Source of the DNA: Kappaphycus alvarezii
Taxonomy: Eukaryota > Rhodophyta > Florideophyceae > Gigartinales > Solieriaceae
DNA: 64,000 bases
Reading direction: 5' to 3'
Assembly (NCBI GenBank): GCA_002205965.3
Contig: NADL03000543.1
Span: 372,001 to 436,000, forward strand
In this document: one piece after another, positions 12,476 through 25,060 of the stretch
Layout of the letters: each line of letters starts with the position of its first letter
How positions within the stretch are numbered: position 1 is the stretch's first letter
Notes under the pieces: model-generated
Databases searched by the model: none
Told to the model about the DNA's origin: nothing
The model's input: only the letters and a program-made list of their open reading frames with translations
Program-made: the position numbers and the translations under genes

Positions 12476-15400
12476 CGAACCGAGAATAATTCGGAGGTCC
12501 GACCTAATCGGGAGCGAGCAGTGGAAACGCAGAACAGAAGGCCCCAAAAATCTGTAGGATATAGCGGCAATGTTATGATTTAATCCTCGCGACCTGGTCA
12601 GGATACGGAAATAAATTCTTGAGTTCACATCCAATAAATCTCTGCTTGCTGGATTGAGCGGTAGAGTGCATTACAACACGAGGCGCATAAGAGATAACTG
12701 ATTCTTTGCATCCGAAAGAGCTTTGAACCGCCCGTTTCTGGAAGCATCTCTCTTGTCCTGAAAATAGTTTCCCTCAAATATTGGAACGCCTAGACGCCCT
12801 CCATGTGATCCCCGAAACCTTGGAGGTCGTTTGCGATGTAATTATCCAAGAAAATAGATCGCGCAAGTGAAAGTGGTGCGGGTGGAAGTAGTTCCAAAAT
12901 TTTCGAGCAGATTTGTGCGGAACGCGGATAACCAGGGCGAGACTATAATTATTTTCCGGTCTGTGTCTCCATGGCAACTCGTGTATATACACAAGGTTGC
13001 GGCAAACGATAGCTGCCGCGGAGTTCCAACTATCTAATGTTCTGCTCCATGGCCTTACTCCCGGAAAGTTATCATTTACAATTGAATGGGGGAGAATTTA
13101 CCCCGTTTTGTAATCGATGTTCTTATACAATTGAGAAACACGGCAATAACTGACTTTGCACAGGCTCCAGTCAGTTCTAGGGGCTATTTGAGAATCACTT
13201 GCGTCAAGACACGACTTTGCTATGCTGAGACGGTAGAAACCCTCTCAAGTGAGACCGGAAAGGTCAAAAACGAAGGCGGGAATGTGACGACCAGAAAGGG
13301 TGGTACACTTCTTTTCATTAACCTTTATTTGGTTGTAACAATTTTTTTTTGGCGATAAAAATTCATTTAAGAATAAGTTTGCAAAATACGAGTCAAGTTT
13401 CCATCCGTGGGCGGAGGCTTACGCCGCACAAAATAATCATTCCTCTTTGCATATACTGTCAGCTAGGCTGCACAGTCGCCGCTACCTGTGATCAGATTTT
13501 AGGTGACAGAGTAGCTTACGGTCGCATGCGGAAGGAAAAGTATCGGTGGGTAGGGGTCAGATATGTGTGGTAGTCATGCGGGAAAGCAAAAATCTGCGGC
13601 TGGCGCCAATTTGTTGGTATTGGTCAGGTGGAGGTGGTAGACGGCAGTAAATTGAGACGAACTTTAGTGGATGTTCGTATAACGAAAAAACAGATAAGTA
13701 AGCAGCAGGCTTTGGTGTGCCGCTGTCTCCCTAACCCCTGTATCCGGTTGATGTGGGAACAACGGAGGTGTACTTAGGGTTGAGAAGCTTCGGCTCACGT
13801 TGCCATTTCTTACTAAGGCGTGCCTTTCTTTGAGATCCAATGAGGGTTTGATTTGAATTTCTTACGTGCATCTATATGCGTTATATGTATATTTTTACAG
13901 CTTTATATTATTCCAGCAGCTAATATTATACATTCTAATAATCGAAGTAGCGTGAGTGGAGGGAGTAAAACTCGGAGGAGGTTTTCCCTTGGACGATCAA
14001 AATAATGAAGTGAAGATTCACTAACGCAGATGTTTTATCAAACAATTTGTGTTGTATTCCAATAACTTTGGAATTTTGACATTCGAATATACAAAACACT
14101 ATCCGAAATTGTTCATTCATAGAACTTCATAATAATCATTTTGTGGCCCAGCGACGATAATTTCCAACCTAAAGACACAAGTTCGAGGGTCATCGTCATA
14201 GTTTCAATAAGTTGAATAAAATCATTTACAAAAATTGGGGGTAATAGAAGGTTTTTTTTGAGATATATGGATTGGCCGTAACCCATTTGAAGCTGTGAAT
14301 TCAGACTAAAGAGAAGCAAAAACATTTTATCCAAGCAAATAGTATCTAACAACAACAGGGATAACTAAATAAGTACGCATTAAAACAATCAGGGATAACT
14401 TATGCTGCTCACTTGCTCTAGTAGTTGAGACTGATTTGAACCTCTGTGTCGTAAGTTTCCCGGATCGTGGTCATAAATGTTTTAAAACCGCTCAACAATT
14501 GAAAGTGCATCGGCAGAGCATGATAGAACTACAAGTCGTACATTTGGTGTTCGTCCTCCTTTCAGGGCTGCTTATTTTCGTTGCGGGGCTTGCTGGTGAC
14601 CAAATTGAATTTCTTACAGTAGATTAGATTAACCAAGGGCGAGGTTCATACCTGAATCAATTCATCAGCGATGATAGTAGTCTCCCTAAAAGATAATGTA
14701 ATGTAATTCTCACAATGGTTCAATAATACACAGAAAAGCAAAGATTAGTGGGTAAATTTCACAAGATATCAACAAGAGTATTGAGATGTACGGAATTTAT
14801 ACTAGTAGACAGTACGAATTATCTCTTTCTTAGGAGAATAGCTTCTTCATACATATTCTGGACGGCGCAGCTAGGTAGTTATTCTTTAAAAATGTCCTCC
14901 TACCATGAACTATGGATTAGTGTGTCAACAATGACGTTAGAACATTTTAGAGATGCAGGGAAGATCCAACTTAGAGAATCACTTGAAACGCTTTGTATTA
15001 GGTCATTCATGCACAAAAAGTGAGTGAGATGTGTATTTCATGGCCTTCCCAGGATGGTGGGACACATCAACAAAGTCATTTGACAGTGGCCTCCCAACTT
15101 CCGCACAGATTCCCGTAAGACGGAAGTTTTAGGAAAGGCATTCGCGAAGTATCAAGAGCGGTCGAGGATTCCCATCTAGATTCTAACCTCGCAGAAATAC
15201 TCATTCAACAAACTCGTGATTACCTTGCAGTAATAAAGTCAAAACCAGCGATAATTGAATCAGCTTAGGAGCGAAAATTGCGGTTTTGGGATAGACATGA
15301 GAACTCATATTATGCGATAGGCCACAACTACAGAAAATACCAGCGCAAATTCAGGATTAAAACTTCGCGAAAAAAAGTAGTTGGCAATCAGTCAAGCACA

Positions 15401-17519
15401 CCTTCCAGTAAAGAATTTGAGGAGTCTCGATGATGTAACGAGTGCCTTTGATGTGGCTTAACATATTGTCTTCCAAATTGCAGTACTAAAGAGGCACTTT
15501 CCGCTCATAGAGTATGCAACTTCCGCTCATATCTATGTCCAAATCTAGCAGTAAGAGTCTTCTAGTCACATTCTTGCAAAAAAATTTTAAAATAACGACG
15601 AGATTGAGGCAAATGATAACCATGATTCAATAAACCCCGCGAAAATAATGTTGGGAGCAATCAATTGGCAGATTTCGATGCTACCTTAGCTGACACTAGT
15701 ATTTGAAACTAGAAACCTATTAAATGTGCTGACAAATATATTCAGGTCACCGAGATTTCTTCTATGATGATTCAGCACTCGATTACGCAGAACGATACGA
15801 AGGATTTTCGTTTCGTCGGCCGGGAGTTTCAACTAAATTTTAAGCACATTCCGCAAGACGGCTTCGTTGAATGAGACTAGAAGCGGAAATGATGTCACAG
15901 ACAGATGTACACATGGCTGGTTCCTTTGTTGGAGGACTGAGACAAGAGAAGCATCGTAAACGTACCCAAAGTGTGTTGTGCGTAACAGGCGCATTTTCAT
16001 CTGTATTAGGCCAAAAGGAACTCAAATGTATTTAATGAACTTTCAATTAGAAACAAGAGAAAACGGCATACGTGAATAGATTTCTTTTCGTATATGCTAC
16101 ATAGAAGTCACTTGGCAGAATATTTCTACCCATTGATGTTGAACTTGGTGTCCCAGTTATAATTGTTATATTTTATACCGTAGATTCAGATATTCCAGCA
16201 CTGCTTTGATTAGACGCGATGAACGCAGTGTCTGTTGCCTCGATTTACGGCATCGTATAGAACGGTGAAGCGAATTGCGCAAATGACCAATGATTGAAAC
16301 ACTATATATTTTAATAAATGGTCCCTTCTTATCATCTGGTCTCGGATTCAGCACCTTTACTTTACTATCTGAGCCTGCAATTATACATACTTCACTCGAC
16401 CAGAGTTTTCGAGACTACACATATAAATATTTCATACCAGAGCAAAAAAAGTTACATTACTTAATCAAGATGTCCTGACCAATAGAAACCACACCAGAAA
16501 CGCTGAAAACACTTCAAAAGCTATCAAAACGTTGTGACTCTTGGCGAGTGACTCACAATGCAAAAGTAAGTTTCGGAGCTAAGAGGATGGCGGAAAAAGT
16601 TAATTTTAATGAACGCTTCATCATTTATTCACTTATTTTGATATCGCGCCAGTGTTTCATGTTATTGATTAAGTAAAAAGGTTCATTGTTGTGTTTCCTT
16701 CCAAGTGTCTTCACTGACTACATTTGGAAGATTTATTATCGAGAGCTGGGCGGCGGTATATACGGAACTCCCTAACAATATAATCATTTATTGCTTTGAA
16801 TAACACGCAATGTTAATGAAACCAGTGTAGATTTTTAGCTTTGAATTAGGCAAATAATTCACAGAGGGTGCCCCTTGGCTAGAGCCGCAATACTGCTTTC
16901 AAATATCTTACCAACATAATTGAACGATAGATTGCAGCAGGAAGGTGTGTGATACTCGTGAAGTAAGGTCTGTGAGTCCTCCCAGGGAATAGCGCATTTA
17001 CAAGGTGACTGAAGCCCGATACTTATCACTGGTTTACGAGTACCCCTAGCAGTAAGGGACATTTTCTTTTTATAAAAGTTTAATGTGGTTCTTCTTCGAC
17101 GTAGTTAGCTGCAATGATATTTCGGAGACACTTGAGGATACTAAAAAATCTATGTCAACCGTTGATTATCTTTAATTTCTCCTACAAATAGCTCACTGGA
17201 GGTATCTACATGCAAAATCGGGATAAATACAGCAAAAAATCTTCTGTTCATGGTACCAATGTGTGATCTCCCTAGAGGAATGGCAGTCAATAAATAAATC
17301 AAAAAATAGCCAATGTAGCTTTAGTGTTTAATTGGCATACTAGTCAATGGTTGAATGCAAAGAATGAAAAAGTAGTGCAAAAAACAATAATTAATCGAAA
17401 CAATATATGACAGGTGGCCTTCATCAAGCCTATCCCCCATTAAAAAAACTCTGCACAATTTAAAGGTTTTACTGTGTGATAAGTATACAACTCGAACGAT
17501 GCATACCCTAAAATTCTCT
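12476..17519. other. Five kilobases without a recognised gene
   Basis: Short open frames are scattered on both strands, the longest about 90 codons (13,086-13,358 and 14,748-15,023, plus strand). I recognise no domain in them, and codon content does not look coding. Some may be transposon debris too old to read by eye. Confidence 0.4.
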
Positions 17520-18440
17520 CAACCATGACCCGAGGACCTCCATTAAAGTACTTAGAAAAAGGGCGAGTCTATCCCTACTCTGAAACTAAACCTTTAATTG
17601 AGGGAAGCTGTAGCAGCACTAGAGCGCTCCAAGGGTTCAATTAAGGGGCATTTAAACTCAAAAAAATTCCCAAAATCGGTTCAGACCGTGCGAAGATCTC
17701 GCAAGTTGACATAATTCAACCACTGTCGTCCCCTCCAAAACGAGTTTAAACAGTAAAGTCGCAAAAAAAATTGAAAAATAGGGGGGGCTCGGTATTTCTT
17801 ATCGCAGTGTCCAGCTAATTTTTGCCATTCTGATAATGCAAATTACCAGCGAATTAAGGTAGCTTCTTTTACAGTTGAGCGACCAAAAATTTTCAGTATT
17901 TCTTTCGCAAAAATTAATTTCACAGGGGACATGTCATAGTGGGAAAAGCTGTATTCAACGAACAAAGGAAGTTAAATTTAGATGTCTCGGATGGTTTTGC
18001 AAGCTACTGGGATGATATACGGAAAGAAGACGAGATTTTTCTCGCAACCACAGATAGGAGGTGGCTCGCTGAATCTATGAGGCTCGATTTCGTACTACAC
18101 AATTTTTTATTTATTCACGATCAATGGAAGATTGAACTAAGAGATGTACTACGGTCTATTAGGAAAACAGCTAAAATCATTTGATGCTGTCAATCTCGGA
18201 GAGGAAGGAGAACATCAACAAGGTAATGCCGCGATCCCCACTTCTAAGTACGCGCTAAACTGACTGAGGAAAATAATATATCTGTTCTACATTGGCCTGC
18301 TAAGAGTGCTGACCTTAACATTATTATAGGAAATCTCTGGTGGATTCTTTCGCGTCGAGTTTACGGCGATGCGAGGCAGTTTGGCTTGGCGATTGAGCTC
18401 CTCTCAGCGATGAAGGAGGCTTTTGCTGATATTAGATTAT
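17520..18440 (+). pseudogene. Dead Tc1/mariner transposase
   Basis: A Tc1-like DDE transposase, which would cut and paste an element at TA sites. Readable blocks are a possible N-terminal HTH remnant near 17,520-17,700 (weak), then WGKAVFNEQRKLNL with DVSDGFASYWDDIRKED at 17,938-18,035 (the first catalytic block), GGGSLNL followed by TGA, then GSIS near 18,058-18,090 (GGGSVMVWG in the family), QQGNAAIPTS near 18,215-18,245, and SADLN followed by NLWWILSRRV near 18,305-18,365. The first catalytic Asp is replaced by Glu and the second by Gly (QQDNA in the family is QQGNA here); only the third Asp remains. Two or more frameshifts and stops confirm it is inactive. The terminal inverted repeats were not located. 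Confidence 0.75.
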
Positions 18441-19029
18441 AAACTATTCAGTATTTTATTCATGCATCTATTCCTCGGTGTTAAATTTCAGTCACGGGGC
18501 AAATAAATGATGCGAAAAAGAAATGGCTCGATAGAAACTCCTGCTTCAGAGCTGTGTAGGTCTAGCGTGGGTCTTATGCTATTCTGTGTGCTTATAGCAT
18601 TCCGCAGTAATTTTCCTGTTCATAGAAGAGTAAATCAGAGCATTTGAGGAGCTACCGCTGAACGTTTTTTAGTTTTATAAGTACATTCAGAATTTATCAC
18701 TCAAAAAGGGTCAACTGTTACGAAAGCAACGGTAGGGAATTTTTTAAAGTGTACTTACTTCTTGTGGCCTGTATTCTGTGCATCAATGTTAAATTATACT
18801 ATTGAATATATCTTCTAGTAGTTAAACAAGCGGTAAACATCTTTATTAGTATGAAACAAAGCATCCAGAGGTCATATGTGCACAAATCATTGAAAAAAAA
18901 ACTCGAGCAGAAGATTGGTGCTCGGCTCACCTGGCGGACTTCATTCGCTGTAATGCAGAGTAAAAAGCAAGTAACGAAATCCGACTACTCAAGTGTGGTG
19001 TCTGAAAGTCGGCAGAAGGTAGCAAAAGA
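18441..19029. other. Intergenic stretch
   Basis: One 82-codon plus-strand open frame (18,851-19,099), rich in Lys and Ser, overlaps the 3' end of the minus-strand RLE element. I do not recognise it. The region probably includes the 3' UTR of that element, but the terminal TTTCCCC motif of other RLE copies was not found here. Confidence 0.35.
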
Positions 19030-19938
19030 AGCGAGTAGGCGGGAACATATAGAACCAATCTCCCGCACCATAAGTATTGATTCCGATGGGCACCAGTAAG
19101 AGAGCATTGGATTCACATTAGTCGCCGTGGCGTGAGATCTTGGCGTGGTCCGCGACAGTAGAAAAAATGAGACGAGGTGCTGTGCTTATGGCGCTGTTGG
19201 AAGTCAGGGTGGGCCACAGTAATATCCAAGACCATATCCTTGGCGCCAAGGCCGTAGACTGCATGTATTTATAGGTCCATACGGAAAGAAAGCGAGTATT
19301 GTGAGGTGGTGGCCGGGAGCTGGTGTTCAACGAACGCACTGATACCAACCAAGTTCGTTTCAGTAGCGATGGATGGCATTGCGAATGGCGTTGTAATGCC
19401 GGGTTCGATCGTCATTTTCCTTGCAGGCTAGAGTATATTTGCCCATCGGTTCCACAACTGGAGCAACATCGGCGGAACGGCGAGCGCAGACCTGGCACTG
19501 CAATTGTCCCGGAAAATTTTAAGCGCCGAGATAAAGGGCGATAGAAATTCTCCAAGCTTGAAATGCCAATTATGTGCAACGATGCGGGTTGAGAAAAGAA
19601 ATGAAGAGGGGACAGGCGAATTTGGTACGCACAGAGAGCATGAAATGCCAAATATGTGCAACGATGCGGGTTGAGAAGAGAAATGAAGAGGGGACAGGCG
19701 AATTTGGTACGCACAGAGAGAACAAATGCCCTCTCTGCGGCGTTAGCGCGAAGAGACATGCGAAGCAATGTGTACGCGTATAGTTCGAAGTTGATGGTAT
19801 GCTGAAGTTTTCACCTAGAACGGGGGACGTGAAGCGCTGGAAGAGTGCAGTAGGGCTCAATGAATAAGCGATTGAGGGATCACTTTTGGATAAAAGCGAT
19901 AAAGTAGACTGCGAAACTTCATCCAAGTGGTTTGATTG
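19030..19938 (-). pseudogene. C-terminal half of RLE non-LTR element E, thumb to nuclease
   Basis: Minus-strand coding that continues the element interrupted at 25,061. HLDEVSQSTLSLL, then LSPTALFQRFTSPVLGE (19,930-19,800), matches the family C copy (HLEEIPRSAISLL, SLFERCSSPVPGE at 33.5-33.7 kb). A CSSCG pair near 19,460, then LACKENDD and RHYNAIRNAI near 19,440-19,385, is the zinc-binding region of RLE proteins. KDMVLDITVAHP (19,242-19,207) carries the second catalytic Asp in the DITV strand. KISRHGD (about 19,141-19,121) and INTYGAGD follow. Frame breaks lie inside the 82-bp tandem duplication and between the zinc region and the nuclease core. The copia-1 5' LTR begins directly at its upstream edge. 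Confidence 0.7.
19574..19737. repeat. 82-bp tandem duplication in RLE element E
   Basis: GTGCAACGATGCGGGTTGAG begins at 19,574 and again at 19,656. The two units are nearly identical over 82 bp (19,574-19,655 and 19,656-19,737). Since 82 is not a multiple of 3, the duplication itself shifts the element's reading frame. Confidence 0.85.
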
Positions 19939-20355
19939 TGTCAGCAAAGGGGCTGAGAGGGACACGTCCGTTGCGTGATGGCGAAGGCAACGACTTTCAC
20001 CGTGCAACGTGGCGACGTGGTGTATAGTGTCAAGTCCAGATTATGAAGCAACGATGTAAGACGTGTTGCTGCAGCGTTGATATGGGCTTATGAGCTTACG
20101 CAGGGAACGTCAGACTGCTTGTTACTTACATGCAACTTAGCAACGGGACGCATTCATTCATTGTATCAGAAATGATACCACCATACTGCACAACACGCAA
20201 GCATTATTTGCGATTCTCTCAGAGTTATTACTTTGTGCCGACTTCCTGTGTTGTCCAACGTAATTGTAGTGCGTTATAAGCCGACAACTCTGCGTGTAAA
20301 ATAAATCCCGGGCTCACCGAGACAATACTATACAAAATCAACCCAGCTCCCATCA
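19939..20355 (+). repeat. Copia-1 5' LTR
   Basis: Aligns along its length with 24,671-25,060. It starts TGTCAGCAAAGG and ends CCCATCA. It carries 27 extra bases (around 20,120-20,150, including CTTACATGCAACTTAGC) that are absent from the 3' copy. The exact start is uncertain, because CAGCAAAGGGGCTGAGAG also occurs just outside the 3' LTR; an alternative start is the TGAGAGGGACAC at 19,953. GTGGTAGTATCGCACC, just inside, may be the primer-binding site. Confidence 0.8.
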
Positions 20356-20422
20356 GTGGTAGTATCGCACCTGTTCCTTCCCTGTCTTTGATTCTTGACG
20401 TCGAAATTATTTCCCTCTCGAC

Positions 20423-21655
20423 ATGGAGATCTCTGACGGCAAGATCCAGATCCCGAAATTCCTCGATGGCCCGAAGGACAATTTTGTACTATGGAAACTC
20501 CGCATGACTGCGGTTCTGGAGATGAAAAACCTTCTGTCCATCGTGGATGGCTCTGAGGCAACCCCTGTCCAGAATGCCGAAGAGTCGAAGAAAGAAGATT
20601 TCGCAAAGCGTAGGTCGAAAGTAGCTGCGTAGCTTGTAGTCTCGCTGGGCGACCGCCCGCTTAAGGCAGTACAGAAGTGGGCTGACGACCCAACCAAGCT
20701 GTGGGCGAAGCTGATTGGGCGCTTTGCCTCCAAGACTACGTGTACAAAGCTCATGCTTCTGAATGAAGTGTTCAATCTAAAGTACGGCGCCGGCTCTAAC
20801 ATGACCGATCACATCGCTGAGCTCGAGCTCTCGTTCACGAAACTTTCCGCAGCTGGACAGGACTTCGTAGAACTAATCCAAGTGAGTATCTTGCTCAGCT
20901 CTATTGCAGACGTCTTGGAATTCGAACCGACCATTGCAGCAATTCGAACGATGGAGGAGTCCAAGGCCACCTGGGAAGCCGCCTGTTCCCGTCTGATTGA
21001 CGAGACCAAAGAGCGCTCCATTACAAAAGAATCAAATGGAGCAAGCCTGGCGATCTCTGCGGGCAAGTCTTATCGCCAGCCGGGTGGCCGGCACGGCCAG
21101 CACCATGGCCGTCGCGGGCACTTTGACGCACACCCTTTTGATGCACACCCGCGGGTCACCGACCAGCGCTCCCGTCGCAATGACCCCATCAGAAACCATC
21201 GCAACCTTGGCGGCGCCAGACATTCCAACGGCAATCGAAACAACGGCCGTCAGATTGCTGACCATCAGCAAGTTGGCGAACATATGCCTGGCGGTCTGCC
21301 CCGTCTGGGTACTGTTCGCGTCATGAATGGACGAGCTGTCGACGCAAGCAATGCCCGCGTTCCGGCGAACCGTTTTGACAATATGCGGGACGGACATATC
21401 TACACTCCAGTCACGGACGACAATTTCTTCCAAGTCGAAGGAGCATCTGCTGCGGCCACGGCTGCATCATGCTCCAACAGTCTGTCGTTCATTGTGGACG
21501 CAAGCCATCACATGTGTCGCTACGCCGAAATGTTTACCTCGCTGACGGAGTGCGATAAAAAGACTATACGCCTCGGTGACTCGTACGAAATTGAGTACTC
21601 CCAGTACGGTACCATTGACATCATGGTTGCACCTGCGAGACAAACATGCCAATGA
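20423..21655 (+). pseudogene. Copia-1 gag and start of protease
   Basis: Gag would package the element's RNA. The frame opens with ATG at 20,423 (MEISDGKIQIPKFLDG, the usual copia gag opening, followed by NFVLWKLRM). It is broken by a TAG at 20,630-20,632 and continues in the same frame to 21,655. The middle is basic and rich in His, Arg and Asn (about 21,060-21,260), where a CCHC knuckle would be expected, but no such knuckle is visible. The protease appears as FIVDASHHMC at 21,488-21,517. Copia proteases read V-D-S-G-A-S-H-H-M, so the catalytic Ser-Gly pair has been lost by a clean six-base deletion after 21,499. After 21,650 the coding frame shifts. Confidence 0.75.
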
Positions 21656-22225
21656 AGTCTGGCTACGTCTCGTCAATGTCTTCCACGTTCCGTCACTAGA
21701 AATGAACGTCTTATCGGTCAACTCGTTTGACAAGAAACATATGCGCATAACATTTTGCTCTGGTCGTTGCGATACGGAGGACGATGACAGGGCGGAGCCT
21801 CTGGCGACTGCACGACGTGGCCAGGACGGACTTTACTCGCTTCATGCCTCTCTGAAACAAATTCAAGGATCGTCACTAGCCGTTGCGAATACTGCATCGG
21901 CGAGCAGCGAGGCTGCAAACTGTGGAATTCGCGCCTCGGCCACGCAAATATGGCAGTCATTGAGTCAATTATCCAGCGTTCAGACTACAATGCAAGCAAT
22001 ACAGCTCCCCAAGAGCCTTTCGATTGCCATGATTGCGTTACCTCTAAGGGCGCCCGCGGTCATCATGACAAATCGCTCATCAAGGAGAACTACGAGCCGG
22101 GGTGATGCATCTTTATAGACGTCTGTGGGTCCATGGGCACGACAAGCTGGGGTGGGAGCAGCTATATACTGCCATTCGTTGATGCCGCCTCGCGATACAT
22201 ATGGGTTGACACAATAGCGCGATAA
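21576..22225 (+). pseudogene. Copia-1 GAG-pre-integrase region and integrase N-terminus
   Basis: VWLRLVNVFHVPSLEMNVLSV (21,658-21,720) is the conserved copia stretch between protease and integrase. The frame then changes again: RLGHANM near 21,930-21,950 and the CHDC near 22,030 form the HHCC zinc region in another frame. IFIDVCGSMG and FVDAASRYIW (22,109-22,208) begin the integrase core with its first catalytic Asp. A TAA at 22,223-22,225 precedes the long pol frame. Confidence 0.7.
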
Positions 22226-24169
22226 TCAGATGTGCCAGAATCAATTCAACGTTTTGTCACAGCGTTCGACAATCAGTTCACGCACCGCATGAAACGTTTC
22301 CACTCTGATAATGGCGAAGAATTCGCGAACAAGCGTATTTCTACTTTCTTGTCCGACAATGGTATCAAGCATACATTCTCGGCGCCATACAACCCCCAGT
22401 CTAACGGTGTGGTCGAACGTGCCAACCGTTCTGTCGTCGAGCGCATTCGAGCTCTTCTCGTCTCGGCAAAACTTGACGCCCGTTTTTGGGCGGAGGCGGC
22501 CGAGAATGCCGTTCGCACGCTAAATGTCATCCCGAAGACCGTCCTCGGCAACATCTCGCCGTACGAGCGACTCCACAAACATGCTCCTGACCTTTCGAAC
22601 TTTCGCGTTTTTGGCTGTCGTGGATTCTTTGCAGTACCAGACGCCAAGAGGCAGAAGCTAGAACAGAAGAAATGCACGTGCATTGTTCTTGGGTCAGGTT
22701 ACGGCAGTATTTACCGTGTTTTCGACACTTCCACGGAGCTGCTCCACATCGTCCGTCACGTGCGCTGTGACGAGACTAATATCCCGGGATACGGAAATCA
22801 TGTTGAAGAGCACAGACCTTCCAACGATACTCTCGCAATAGAAGATGACAAGAATGAAAACGCCGTCCACACCGACACAGATGACAGCGCAGACGAACAA
22901 GAAGAGCCACAGGCCGACGCCAGTCCGAATGAACCTGTCGATCCCGCTGTCAATGCAGACGAAAACGAAGACGAAGCGGTCACGTACTATCCACCGGCGC
23001 TTCGTCGCAACGCTCGTATCCAAAACCAAAATATCGCTCGCAGTGGTGGTAGAACCGTGACTACAGCTGTCTCGAACGACAAAGACATGCCTACCGTTCG
23101 CCAAGCGCTCGATTCTTCCAACCGAAACGAGTGGATTGTGGCCATCGAAGAAGAGCTCCGAGCACTTCGTGAGCGCGTTGCTTGGGTTCTAGTTCCTCGC
23201 CCTGCCGGCAAGAAAATCATGCCGACGCAATTCACTTTGAAGGTCAAACGCAGGCTGGACAATACGATTGAGCGCTTCAAAGCCCGCCTTGTCGTTCTTG
23301 GCTGTTTTCAAACTGCTGACGACTACGACAAAACCTTTGCCTCAGTGAACAACTTTACTGTGGTTTGCCTGCTTCTCACTCACGCTGCTCGCAAAGGCCA
23401 ACGCGTGCTTCACCTTGATGTCGCTAATACGTTCATCAATGGTGAACTGGAAGCGGATCTTTACATCTCTCTTCCGAGAGGCTTTGATGAAAACAGGCCG
23501 TCCACCCACGTGTACAAGCTACTAAAGTCCCTGTATGGCTTGAAACAGGCTCCACGCGTGTGGTATAATGCTCTATTCGAAGCGCTTCTTTCTCTGGGCC
23601 TCTGTGCTCTGCAGCACGCTGAATCAGGATTCATGGGCACTATCGATGGTTCTCCGGTTATTGTTGTCGTGTGCGTTGATAACTTGCTTGTCATCTCTTC
23701 GTCGGACAATGCAATCATGACTGTCAAGCACGGGTTACAGCGTCAGTTCGACACACGTGATGTGAGTGATGTCTCTGCCTTCCTGAACGTGTCGATTGAG
23801 CGCCGAGGCGCGGGGTACTTCCTCAATCAGAGGGGGTACATCCAGAAAATTCTGGAGACCTTCAACATGCACTATTCAAATCCTGCTGTCATACCGATGG
23901 ACCCGTCAATGTACCGTCTGCTAACTGAGCGCACGCCGCGTAGCGACGAAGAAGCTGCAATCATGATCAATGTGCCCTTCCGACAGCTTATCGGCAAACG
24001 TCTCAACGTCCCAACTCGTTCACGTCCCGATATTTCATTTGCAACTTCGATTCTTGCACGCCACATGTCCGCCCCGCGTCCTGTCCACTGGACTGCCGCA
24101 AAGCGTATCTTACGTTACTTGTGCGGGACAACCCAGTTCGGCCCTCACCTTCATGCTGAGAATGACTAG
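22226..24169 (+). pseudogene. Copia-1 pol: integrase core and reverse transcriptase
   Basis: The longest open stretch in the window, about 645 codons, ending in TAG at 24,167-24,169. Integrase: HSDNGEEF (second Asp) and NGVVERANRSV (catalytic Glu) at about 22,300-22,430, then a linker with acidic repeats. RT: QALDSSNRNEW, VARKGQRVLHLDVANTFING and LKSLYGLKQAPRVWY are all classic copia blocks. The catalytic box, normally Y-V-D-D, reads C-V-D-N at 23,672-23,683, so the second metal-binding Asp is Asn. Even without the stops this RT should be inactive. No ATG is needed here, since copia pol is made from a gag-pol frame. Confidence 0.85.
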
Positions 24170-24658
24170 CTCTCCGCCTATGCCGATGCTTACTGGGCTG
24201 GCGGCAGTGACCGATCATCCGTTAGCGGAAATTTACTCTTCTTCGGCGGAGCTCCTATCCTTTGACGGAGCTCGAAGCAACCGGGCACCGCTCTTTCGAC
24301 CACGGAGGCTGAATACGTGAGTCTGTCGACACTTCCTCGTGAAGTTGACTGGCTCCATTCCCTCTGTGATGAGCTGGGTCTGATGAAAGAGGGGGCAACG
24401 CCTACATTCGAAGACAACACCGCGGCAATTGTGTGGGCGAGCGACATCGCTAATTTCAAACGCAACTAGCACATCGATGTGCTTGCCCATTACGTTCGCG
24501 ACCTCTTCAGGAAAAAGGAATTGGAGATCAAGCACATCAAATCTGAGAAGCAACGTGCTGACATCCTCACTAAGCCGCTCAACGGGCCGACCTTCGCCAA
24601 AGGTCGCGATGACCTCTGTGTGTGCATGGTTCGTACATCGCGAAACCGATCGACGTGA
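24170..24658 (+). pseudogene. Copia-1 RNase H
   Basis: In the same frame as pol beyond the TAG: YADAYWAGGSDRSSVSG (24,179 on), TTEAEYVSLSTLP, EDNTAAIVW, HIDVLAHYVRD and ADILTKPLNGP, which together are the complete copia RNase H with its Asp, Glu and Asp. There is a TGA at 24,263-24,265 where the family has Trp (before R-S-S-K-Q), a TAG at 24,467-24,469 before HIDV, and a closing TGA near 24,656. Confidence 0.8.
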
Positions 24659-24670
24659 CACTCAGAGAGG

Positions 24671-25060
24671 TGTCAACAAAGGGGCTGAGATGGACACGTC
24701 CGTTGCGTTATGGCGAAGGCAACGACTTTCACCGTGCAACGTTGCGACGTGGTGTATAGTATCAAGTCCAGATTATGAAGCAACGATGTAAGGCGTGTTG
24801 CTGCAGCGTGGATATGGGCTTACGGGCTTACGCAGGGAACGTCAGACTGCTTGTGCAATCATTCATTGTATCAGAAATGATACCACCATACTGCACAACA
24901 CGCAAGCGTTATTTGCGATACTCTCAGAGTTATTATTTTGTGCCGACTTCCTGTGTTGTCCAACTTAATTGTAGTGCGTTATAAGCCGACAACTCTGCGT
25001 CGAAAATAAATCCCGGACTCACCAAGACACTACTTTACAAAATCAACCCAGCTCTCATCA
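24671..25060 (+). repeat. Copia-1 3' LTR
   Basis: Starts TGTCAACAAAGG after the short purine run AGAGAGG and ends CTCTCATCA. If the real LTR start is the TGAGATGGACAC a little further in, AACAAAGGGGC would be a better polypurine tract. The LTR is followed at once by GAGTCAGCAAAGGGGCTGAGAG and GATTG. GATTG also precedes the 5' LTR (19,934-19,938). Confidence 0.8.

Larger units (their letters stand above)
19939..25060 (+). mobile_element. Ty1/copia retrotransposon (copia-1), both LTRs present
   Basis: A 5.1-kb copia element in the order LTR, gag, protease, integrase, RT, RNase H, LTR. It is inserted into the minus-strand RLE element E, whose coding sequence resumes on each side. It is moderately GC-rich, unlike its AT-rich relatives at 29 and 52 kb, and is a different family. 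At least five stops and one frameshift disable it. The LTRs differ by many substitutions and one 27-bp indel, so it is not recent. Confidence 0.85.

Noticed and set aside
19574..19783. Plus-strand 69-codon frame with CPLCGVSAKRHAKQC, looking like a zinc finger
   Set aside because: It runs antisense through the RLE element E coding strand and across an 82-bp tandem duplication. Motifs on the minus strand explain the locus better.
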